DNA of 13,166 bases. Origin: Roseiarcus sp050013275. GTDB lineage: Bacteria > Pseudomonadota > Alphaproteobacteria > Rhizobiales > Beijerinckiaceae. Made by a program: the position numbers and the translations under genes. The notes beneath the pieces were generated by a model. That model was not told the DNA's origin. It did not search any database and saw nothing but the letters and a program-made list of their open reading frames with translations. The stretch spans positions 1 through 13,166 of the forward strand of contig JBEKFO010000066.1 in assembly GCA_050013275.1 (NCBI GenBank), read 5' to 3'. Position 1 is the stretch's first letter, and each line of letters starts with the position of its first letter. Positions 6,563-12,556 of this stretch are shown here, piece after piece.

Positions 6563-8116
6563 ATGGTGGAACTGTCGTTTTCGCGCTGCTTTCAGCTGCG
6601 CCCCGGCGGCGTCGAATGCGACGCCAATGGGTTGCGGGTCGGCGGCGTCTCGTTGCTGGCGCGCGTTGCGAGGGGCCGATGGGCGGGGCGCGACGAAGCC
6701 GCCCGTAGCCGCGAACTCGCCAAGGTCTATGGCTTCCCGGTCGACGTCGGGTCCAAGCGCAGAGGGGTCGAGGCGGTCGCCGCCGCGTTGACGAACGGAG
6801 AACTCGCCCGCGCCCAGATCATCGCTTTGCTGCTGCAGCTTCCCGATCCTTTGGGCGCCGCCGACGAACGATCCGGCGGTTCGGAGAGGCGACGCCTCGC
6901 CCGCGACCTCATCGCCTGCGGCCTGCTGAAGGCCGACGCCGACTGGGACGACAAGCATCCGCGAACTGGCGAGCCTCCCAATCCCGGCTGGTTCGCGCCG
7001 ACGTCCGAGGCGCGAGGCTCGGAGGCTCCGGCGGCCAAGCCGAGTTCCGCAGCGTATGCAGGGGCGCGGGGCGATGCCGCGCCCGACCTTGATTCCGCAA
7101 CGGCCGCGCCGCACTTCCAACACGCTCTGTCGGCGTCCGGCGCTCCTGCGACGCCAGAGGTCGATAGGCGCGGCGAGGAGCCTTCAAAAACGCTCGAACA
7201 GGCTTTCGAGGAAGAGTACGACGATCTCGGGCCAGTCGAACTCGCCAAGCGCGTCATCCAGTTCGGCGATCATTTGGCCCGCGAAGGGGCGAACCTTCCG
7301 CCCGCCGAGAAAGACCGCGCGATCGCGCAATACGCCTTCCTCGAAGGTCGCCTCTCGTTCTGGCTCGCCTACGAATACACGCCGCCGACGGCGCGAGGAA
7401 ACCTGCTTTCGGCGGCCCAGTTCCTGTTCCAGGGCGTGAACCTTTCCGGGATCGCCCAGCCCGGACATCTGCCCAAGTCGATGCTCGACGTCGCCGCCGA
7501 CGTCTGGGCCAACGACAATCCGCCGCTGCGTCCCCGTTTCCCGGCCGACCCGTCCGTCGAACTCACGCCCAAACCGCCTAGCGCGCCCAAGGCGCCTCTC
7601 GAGCCTGAAGATGCTCTCAGGCCCGAAGTCGCTCCTCGGCCCGAAGCGCCCGCCGCGCCAGACAAGGAAGTCGAAGGGCTTGGCGGGATCGTCGACAACG
7701 GCGAAGTCGGAATTGTTTGGGACGGAGGGATAAAAGGCCAGGGCGATCCCTTTCAGCGCTATTGCGGAAAGCAGCTTCCGAACTCTGAGTCATTGCCTGA
7801 AACATCCAAAACGTTTGACCAATATGCCAGCGCAGCGGGAACGGCTGTCAGCGACAAGACGCTGAACACTCTAAGCTTCAGCTACGTCAGGAGTCCGCAA
7901 CGCATTTATTGGCGATTGAAGCGCTATGTTGACGCCGCCGCCGACTATGAGCCTCGGACGAATTTTGACCTCGATGCAACGACGATACAAACCAAGACGA
8001 TTCAACTGGCAATCCCGGAATACACTTCGCCGACGCAGTGGCGCTATCTCTTCGCGGCGCTTCGCTACGGCAGCGAGCGCGGCGTTTCCATTGTGATCAC
8101 GAGGATAAGGGAATGA
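6563..8116 (+). CDS. Polymorphic-toxin-like protein with a C-terminal CdiA-type nuclease domain
   Basis: A 517-residue protein. Residues ~385-517 resemble the C-terminal toxin of some CdiA proteins (PD-(D/E)XK-fold tRNase type): WDGGIKGQGDPF (386-397), KTFD with D419, TAVSDKTLNT (427-436) with K432, QLAIP (481-485), and a closing YGSERGVSIVITRI. D419 and K432 could be the nuclease pair. Where relatives, as I remember them, have PWEDY, this one has PFQRY, with Q398 in place of Glu. The N-terminal ~145 residues (including KVYGFPVDVGSKRRG at 54-68 and PPNPGWFAP at 138-146) are a module I cannot name. A low-complexity linker follows, then a helical part (~210-320) and a Pro/Ala/Glu-rich linker (~325-368). 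There is no signal peptide, membrane segment or secretion domain. ATG at 6563 has GGAG 5 bases upstream; GTG at 6485 would add 26 residues. The stop overlaps the immunity start (ATGA). Confidence 0.72.
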   Translation: MVELSFSRCFQLRPGGVECDANGLRVGGVSLLARVARGRWAGRDEAARSRELAKVYGFPVDVGSKRRGVEAVAAALTNGELARAQIIALLLQLPDPLGAADERSGGSERRRLARDLIACGLLKADADWDDKHPRTGEPPNPGWFAPTSEARGSEAPAAKPSSAAYAGARGDAAPDLDSATAAPHFQHALSASGAPATPEVDRRGEEPSKTLEQAFEEEYDDLGPVELAKRVIQFGDHLAREGANLPPAEKDRAIAQYAFLEGRLSFWLAYEYTPPTARGNLLSAAQFLFQGVNLSGIAQPGHLPKSMLDVAADVWANDNPPLRPRFPADPSVELTPKPPSAPKAPLEPEDALRPEVAPRPEAPAAPDKEVEGLGGIVDNGEVGIVWDGGIKGQGDPFQRYCGKQLPNSESLPETSKTFDQYASAAGTAVSDKTLNTLSFSYVRSPQRIYWRLKRYVDAAADYEPRTNFDLDATTIQTKTIQLAIPEYTSPTQWRYLFAALRYGSERGVSIVITRIRE

Positions 8117-8610
8117 AGCTGACCTTTCCTTTGCCCTTCATGCAATGGGCCGACGTCCATCGGACGGACAGGTTCATCTGCGTCCAGCCGAAGTCCGGCT
8201 ACGGCTTGATCGAACCGGACGACGACAATTATGCGATCTATCTGCCGCCGGACGCGGCCGACGACGCGCTGGGGCAGGCGCTGCTGCAATGCCTCGACAA
8301 AAGCCGATTCATCCCGCCCCCCAACGAGCCCGAATTCTTCAAGTGGCAACGCTATGTGCCGCTGTACAAGAACTGGCAGAAGGAGTTCATGCTCCGCTAC
8401 GGCTATAAGACCAAGCGCGAAGCCTATCGCAACATGGACTGGTGCCGGGTCTGGCGGTTCGAGGGAAAAATCAGAATTCAGCCGCACAAGCGCGACAAAC
8501 CCGAATATTTTCGCAATCTGCCGGACGAGAGGACCGTCGTCATCCCGGCTATGACCGACGCCGTAGCCGCCGGGGCGGCGTTGCGACAGGCGCTCGATCG
8601 CTGCGAGTGA
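8113..8610 (+). CDS. CdiI/DUF1436-like immunity protein
   Basis: A 165-residue soluble protein that would bind and neutralise the toxin encoded just upstream. Its pattern fits the DUF1436 family of contact-dependent inhibition immunity proteins: RFICVQPKSGYGL near the start, then a stretch reading ALGQALLQCLDKSRF, RYGYKTKREAYRNM (about 94-107), a middle segment ending in IRIQPHKRD, a VVIPA segment, and the final GAALRQALDRC helix. The ATG at 8113 overlaps the toxin stop as ATGA and is preceded by AAGGG, so both proteins should be made from one message in coupled amounts. An immunity gene directly after a C-terminal toxin is the usual arrangement. Base composition is uneven; some stretches (8461-8520) fall below 50% GC. 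No signal sequence is present. Confidence 0.78.
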   Translation: MKLTFPLPFMQWADVHRTDRFICVQPKSGYGLIEPDDDNYAIYLPPDAADDALGQALLQCLDKSRFIPPPNEPEFFKWQRYVPLYKNWQKEFMLRYGYKTKREAYRNMDWCRVWRFEGKIRIQPHKRDKPEYFRNLPDERTVVIPAMTDAVAAGAALRQALDRCE

Positions 8611-8625
8611 TCTGCGATGCAGATC
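8609..8625. repeat. Perfect 7-bp inverted repeat overlapping the immunity stop codon
   Basis: GATCTGC-GAT-GCAGATC forms a perfect hairpin that begins inside the TGA stop (8608-8610) of the immunity gene. No T-tract follows, so termination would need Rho or the structure may serve mRNA stability. It may also be chance. Confidence 0.35.
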
Positions 8626-8718
8626 GCCGCCGGAGCGCCATTGACGAACCGCACGATCCGCTTGCCGCACGCGAAATCAAGCCCTCCGGGCGTCGCAGCG
8701 ATCAACGCCGAAGTAAAT

Positions 8719-8795
8719 TGGCGTCCCGGAAGGGAATCGAACCCCTGACCCCAGGTTTAGGAAACCTGTGCTCTATCCTGCTGAGCTACCGGGAC
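8719..8795 (-). tRNA. tRNA-Arg, anticodon CCU
   Basis: The minus strand folds as a full 77-base cloverleaf. The acceptor stem GTCCCGG pairs with CCGGGAC. A D-arm starting TAGCTCAG follows. The anticodon stem CAGGT/ACCTG encloses the loop TTCCTAA, with CCT at 8761-8759. The T-arm AGGGG-TTCGATT-CCCTT has one G-U pair, the discriminator is G, and CCA is encoded. It reads AGG arginine codons. Its 3' end faces the toxin-immunity genes, 108 bases away; that strip (8611-8718) contains no gene I can recognise. Confidence 0.97.
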
Positions 8796-8925
8796 CCTAC
8801 GCGACGCGCCGAGCGTCAACGCCGCGCGGCGCGTTATTTCGTCGCCCCGCGCCGCATTGTTCATGACCGCGAAGGGCGAAGCCGCTAAAGACCGTTTTCG
8901 TCTTCGACGGCAAAGCGCCTCTAGC

Positions 8926-9774
8926 ATGAAAATGTCGCTCGCGCATCCCGTGATTTGGCGCGGCCGGCCCAGCGCCGGCGCGGCGCTGGCGTTGGCGCTC
9001 GCGTTCGCGCCGCCGGGCTGGGCGGCGTGCGGGGTCGCGGCGGGGCCGGCGAAGGTCGACGAGGTCACCGAGCGGCTGGAGATCCGCCTCGACGACGGCC
9101 GGCTGGTGCGCCTGGCCGGCCTCGACGTGCCCGATGCGGCGCGCGGCGAGCCCGAGACGGCGGCGAACGCGCGCGCGTTCCTCGTCGGTCGGCTCGCCGG
9201 CCGCGACGTCGCGCTCGTCGCGTTCGCGGCCAAGCCCGATCGCTGGGGCCGCGTGTTGGCGGACTTGAGCCTAGCCGAACCCTCCGGCGGCGCGCCGCCG
9301 AGCGTCTCGCTGCTGTTGCTTTCGGCCGGCTTCGCCCGCGTCAGGCCGGAGTTCGAGACGCGCGGCTGCGTCGCCGAGCGCCTTGCCGCCGAGCGAGGCG
9401 CGCGCGAGGCGGGGCTTGGCCTGTGGAACGATCCCGACTATGCCATCCTCGACGCCGTCGACACTGAAGACCTCGCCGAGCGGGACGGGCGTTTCGTCCT
9501 CGTCGAGGGAATCGTGCGCAGGGTTGGCGTCGGGCGCTCGCGCCTCTATCTTGATTTTGGCGGGCGGAACGGATTTACCGTTATCGTCGCGCGGAAATCG
9601 CAAAGCGCGTTTGAAAGCGCCGGCGCGCCGCTGAACGCCCTGGCGGGCGAAAAAGTTCGGGTGCGGGGCGTGTTGGACGACCGCTTCGGCCCGAGATTGG
9701 AAGTCGCCGAGCCGCTCATGATCGAGCGGTTGGGTCGAGCCGAGGCGAAGAGAGGGGCCGGACCGGGCGGATGA
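8926..9774 (+). CDS. Secreted staphylococcal-nuclease-like (thermonuclease family) protein with C-terminal OB-like domain
   Basis: A 282-residue exported protein. The signal peptide runs to about residue 34 (hydrophobic AGAALALALAFAPP; cleavage probably near WAA). The SNase-like domain spans ~45-168: VRLAGLDVPD (61-70) corresponds to the catalytic segment with R62 and D67, and DRWGRVLA (105-112) supplies the second arginine, R109. Where staphylococcal nuclease has Glu43 there is Asp (D70), so activity may be altered or lost. Residues ~185-268 look like a beta-rich OB-type domain. I prefer ATG 8926 because it gives a clean signal peptide; TTG 8857 and ATG 8863 are in frame but add a charged tail. 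No strong Shine-Dalgarno is seen. The stop overlaps the next start as ATGA. Confidence 0.78.
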   Translation: MKMSLAHPVIWRGRPSAGAALALALAFAPPGWAACGVAAGPAKVDEVTERLEIRLDDGRLVRLAGLDVPDAARGEPETAANARAFLVGRLAGRDVALVAFAAKPDRWGRVLADLSLAEPSGGAPPSVSLLLLSAGFARVRPEFETRGCVAERLAAERGAREAGLGLWNDPDYAILDAVDTEDLAERDGRFVLVEGIVRRVGVGRSRLYLDFGGRNGFTVIVARKSQSAFESAGAPLNALAGEKVRVRGVLDDRFGPRLEVAEPLMIERLGRAEAKRGAGPGG

Positions 9775-11273
9775 CGAGGGCTGCAGGCGAAACGAGACGA
9801 GGGCGCATCGCGTCGGGCCTTGGCGCCTTGGCGCGCTGGACGGCGGCAGCCTCGCTGGCGCTGCTGGCGGCCGGCTGCGCCGCGATCGACCCGCCGGCGG
9901 CCCCTCCCGCCGCCAGCCTCGCGCCGGCTGCGGCGCCGCAGACGACCGGCGGCGCGCTCTCCAGCCCCGAACGCAAGCGCCTGATCGACGCCTTCGGCGG
10001 CGAATACAGCGCGCCGACCACCGAACGCTACCTGAATGAAATTCTGGCGCGTCTGGCGCCGGCGAGCGAGACGCCGACCGAGCCCTACCGCGTCACGATC
10101 CTCGATTCGCCGGTGGTCAACGCTTTCGCTCTTCCCTCCGGCGACATCTTCGTGACCCGCGGCCTGCTCGCGCTCGCCAACGACGGAGCGGAAGTCGCCG
10201 CGGTGATGGCGCACGAAATCGCCCACGTGACAGCCCATCATGCCGCCCAGCGCGCGGAGCTGGAAAAGACCGCCGCGCTGTTCACCCGCGTGTCCTCGCA
10301 GGTTCTCGATCGCCCGCAGGAAGGCGAGCAGGTCGAAGCGCGGATGAAATTGTCGATCGCGCATTTCTCGCGCCAGCAGGAGTTCGAGGCCGACAAGATC
10401 GGCATCGGCGTCATCGCCAAGGCGGGCTACGCCCCTTACGCCGCCTCGCGCTTCCTGACCTCGCTGGGACGCTGGAGCGCGTTGCGCGCCTCGCTGATCG
10501 GCCTGGGCGCCGCCGACAAGCCGGACATGCTGGCGACCCACCCTTCAACGCCGGAGCGCATCGCGCAGGCGATCGCCGAGGCGCGCCAGGCCGGCCCGCC
10601 GGGCGTCGGCGAGACCGACCGCGACGCCTACCTCGCCGCGATCGACGGCATCGCCTACGGCGACGACCCGACACAGGGGCTAGTGCGCGGCGATCGCTTC
10701 CTTCACCCCAAACTGGGCTTCGCGTTCGCGGCGCCGCAAGGCTTCGCCCTTGAAAATCAGGCGGCGGCGCTGATCGGCGTCGGCGAAGGCGGCGCGCAGG
10801 CGCTGCGGCTCGACAGCATCGAGCTGAGCGATTCCACCTCGCTGGAGAGCGCGCTCGCCTCGGGCTGGATCGATGGCGTCAAGACCAGCTCGATCGAAAC
10901 GATCAACGGCGGCGAGCTTCCCATGGCGACGGCGGTCGCCCAGGGCGAGCAATGGAGCTTCCGCCTCGGCGCCGTCCGGCTCGGCGGCCGCGTCTATCGC
11001 CTCATCTTCGCCGCGCACACGCTGACGCCGCCGGTGGACGCGCGCTTTCGCGCCGCCATCCAGTCTTTTCATCGCCTGACGCCCGAGGAAACCGCCCAGG
11101 CGCGCGAACTGAGATTGCAGATCGTCGAAGCGCAGCCGGGCGACACCGCCGACACGCTGGCGCGGCGCATGCCCTTCGACGATCGCGCGCTCGCGCAGTT
11201 TCTGGTTCTCAATGGCTTCGAGCGCGCCGAGCCGCTGACGCCGGGCCGACGCTACAAGATCGTCGCGCAATGA
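9771..11273 (+). CDS. M48-family zinc metalloprotease, lipoprotein, with C-terminal LysM-like segment
   Basis: A 500-residue periplasmic protease, probably involved in envelope protein quality control like BepA or LoiP. A lipoprotein signal is visible: charged N-terminus, hydrophobic core, and lipobox LAAGC with C36 as the lipidated cysteine. A Pro/Ala-rich linker follows to about residue 58. The catalytic motif HEIAH is at 148-152 (H148 and H152 as zinc ligands, E149 as base), and EFEAD at 204-208 supplies the third ligand, probably E204. After the protease domain (to ~290) comes an unassigned beta-rich region (~300-440). The last ~50 residues (QPGDTADTLARRM up to PGRRYKIV) resemble a LysM-like fold. 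ATGA overlaps at both ends tie it to the nuclease-like and rdgB genes. Confidence 0.92.
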   Translation: MTRAAGETRRGRIASGLGALARWTAAASLALLAAGCAAIDPPAAPPAASLAPAAAPQTTGGALSSPERKRLIDAFGGEYSAPTTERYLNEILARLAPASETPTEPYRVTILDSPVVNAFALPSGDIFVTRGLLALANDGAEVAAVMAHEIAHVTAHHAAQRAELEKTAALFTRVSSQVLDRPQEGEQVEARMKLSIAHFSRQQEFEADKIGIGVIAKAGYAPYAASRFLTSLGRWSALRASLIGLGAADKPDMLATHPSTPERIAQAIAEARQAGPPGVGETDRDAYLAAIDGIAYGDDPTQGLVRGDRFLHPKLGFAFAAPQGFALENQAAALIGVGEGGAQALRLDSIELSDSTSLESALASGWIDGVKTSSIETINGGELPMATAVAQGEQWSFRLGAVRLGGRVYRLIFAAHTLTPPVDARFRAAIQSFHRLTPEETAQARELRLQIVEAQPGDTADTLARRMPFDDRALAQFLVLNGFERAEPLTPGRRYKIVAQ

Positions 11274-11917
11274 ACGACGCAGTCGGCTCCGGCCATCGTC
11301 GCCTCGTCGGTCGGCTCGTCGCGGCGACCCACAACAAAGGCAAGTTCGCCGAAATTCACGACCTGCTCGCGCCCTATGGCGTCGATGTCGTCGGCGCCGG
11401 CGATCTCGGCCTCGATGAACCCGAGGAAACCGGCGATAGTTTCACCGCCAACGCCGTGCTGAAGGCGCGCGCAGGGATGCGCGGCGCCGCGCTGCCGGCC
11501 CTTGCCGACGATTCCGGCCTGTGCGTGGCGGCGCTCGACGACGCGCCGGGCATCCATTCGGCGCGCTGGGCGGGCGACGGGCGCGACTTTTCCGCCGCCA
11601 TGGCGCGCATCGAGAGCGAACTGAAAGCGCGCGGCGCGCCGGCGCCGTGGCGCGCCCATTTCGTCAGCGTCCTCGCGCTCGCCTGGCCCGACGACCACGT
11701 CGAGGTCTTCGAAGGGCGGGTCGACGGAAAGCTGGTTTTCCCTCCCCGCGGCACGGCGGGTTTCGGCTACGATCCGATCTTCGTTCCCGACGGTCATGCG
11801 CGCAGCTTCGGCGAAATGAGCGCGCCCGAGAAGCACGGCGTGCCGAGCGACGGATCGCTTGCGCTCTCCCATCGCGCGCGCGCCTTCCAGAAGTTGGCGC
11901 GCGCCTGTCTGGGATGA
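11270..11917 (+). CDS. rdgB: XTP/dITP pyrophosphatase (non-canonical purine NTPase, RdgB/HAM1)
   Basis: A 215-residue cytoplasmic house-cleaning enzyme that hydrolyses dITP, XTP and ITP to the monophosphate, keeping deaminated purines out of DNA and RNA. The family motifs are all present: ATHNKGKFAEI (19-29) for substrate phosphates, DEPEETGDSFTANA (49-62), LADDSGL (78-84), the PGIHSARWAG stretch (93-102), GFGYDPIF (164-171), and the closing SHRARAF (200-206). The ATG at 11270 overlaps the protease stop as ATGA; the open frame upstream is only a shadow of the protease gene. Length is normal for the family. In many alphaproteobacteria rdgB sits near rph, hrcA or hemW; here it follows an M48 protease instead. 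Confidence 0.96.
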   Translation: MNDAVGSGHRRLVGRLVAATHNKGKFAEIHDLLAPYGVDVVGAGDLGLDEPEETGDSFTANAVLKARAGMRGAALPALADDSGLCVAALDDAPGIHSARWAGDGRDFSAAMARIESELKARGAPAPWRAHFVSVLALAWPDDHVEVFEGRVDGKLVFPPRGTAGFGYDPIFVPDGHARSFGEMSAPEKHGVPSDGSLALSHRARAFQKLARACLG

Positions 11918-11950
11918 CTTCGCGGAAGATCGCGCCGCGCGCTCTTGCGC

Positions 11951-11980
11951 TTGCGAAGGGGCGAGGCCAGATGACATAAT
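11951..11980 (+). promoter_or_regulatory. Candidate promoter of the zeta-subunit-type gene
   Basis: TTGCGA (11951-11956, 4 of 6 against TTGACA) and CATAAT (11975-11980, 5 of 6 against TATAAT) stand 18 bases apart in the 103-base gap after rdgB. Transcription would begin near 11987, about 34 bases before the ATG. Confidence 0.4.
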
Positions 11981-11984
11981 GAGC

Positions 11985-12008
11985 CTTGCTTGGTGCGGCC
12001 GAAGCAAG
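11985..12008 (+). promoter_or_regulatory. Leader hairpin just before the ribosome binding site
   Basis: CTTGCTT (11985-11991) and AAGCAAG (12002-12008) form a perfect 7-bp stem with a 10-base GC-rich loop. The stem ends 2 bases before GGAGG (12011-12015) of the next gene. It could influence translation or protect the 5' end of the message. No T-tract follows, so it is not a clear terminator for rdgB. Confidence 0.35.
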
Positions 12009-12020
12009 CGGGAGGGTGGC

Positions 12021-12347
12021 ATGAGCGGCGTTTTCGACACACGAGAAGAAAGCTTCGAGAAGCGCTTCGTCATGGGCGAAGAGTTGCGTTTCAAAGCGCG
12101 GGCGAGGCGAAACAAGCTCATCGGCTTGTGGGCGGCGCAATTGCTCGGCTACCAAGGAGACGCGGCGAAGGCGCGCGCCAACGAGTTGGTCGAAGCGCAA
12201 GTGGGACGGGACGACGACGAGGCGCTCGCCGCCGAGCTTCGCGGCGAGTTGTCGCGCGCCGGGGTCGCTATCTCCGCGCATCGCGTGCGTCGCAAGATCG
12301 ACGCGGCGATGGCGCAGGCGGTCGAAGACATCGAAGCCGGTCGGTGA
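12021..12347 (+). CDS. DUF1476 protein, F1Fo-ATPase zeta subunit type inhibitor
   Basis: A 108-residue helical protein of the alphaproteobacterial DUF1476 family. The characterised member, the zeta subunit of Paracoccus denitrificans, blocks ATP hydrolysis by F1-ATPase through its N-terminus. Family hallmarks are the N-terminal FDTREESFEKRF (5-16), EELRFKARARRNKLIGLWAA (20-39), the LLGYQGDAAKA turn (41-51), and a C-terminal bundle ending in RVRRKIDAAMAQAVEDI. The inhibitory N-terminal segment looks intact. The ATG at 12021 has GGAGG 5 bases upstream. It stands alone, with a candidate promoter and a leader hairpin before it. Assignment to the family is secure; the inhibitory role is by homology. 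Confidence 0.93.
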   Translation: MSGVFDTREESFEKRFVMGEELRFKARARRNKLIGLWAAQLLGYQGDAAKARANELVEAQVGRDDDEALAAELRGELSRAGVAISAHRVRRKIDAAMAQAVEDIEAGR

Positions 12348-12370
12348 GGCGGAGCCGCTCGCTCTGTTGA

Positions 12371-12385
12371 GCCGAACGTTTCGGC
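12371..12385. terminator. Hairpin after the zeta-subunit-type gene
   Basis: GCCGAA-CGT-TTCGGC is a perfect 6-bp stem with a 3-base loop, 23 bases after the stop codon. The bases that follow (GAACGG) are not a T-tract, so it is at best a Rho-assisted terminator. The rest of 12386-12556 shows no gene or confident promoter. Confidence 0.35.
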
Positions 12386-12556
12386 GAACGGTCGCCGAGG
12401 CGAAGCGAAGGACTCGCGCAGGCGCCGCTCCTGCCGTCTGACAGCGAGTTTCCTCGAGGCGACGGCCGTCGCGATCGTAACGAATTCTTACGCCCCCACC
12501 GTTAGACAATTTGCGTCGCCGACGAGAGTTCGGCGTCTATCGGCGCGGGGCGTTGA

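Noticed and set aside
8814..8819. TTGACG on the minus strand as the tRNA promoter -35
   Set aside because: It lies only 19 bases from the mature tRNA 5' end with no -10 at a workable distance; transcription would start inside the tRNA.
8818..8835. GC-rich inverted repeat AACGC...GCGTT before the nuclease-like gene as a terminator
   Set aside because: The outer 5-bp and inner 4-bp pairings exclude each other, and only a weak TTATTT follows; hairpins like this are expected by chance at this GC.
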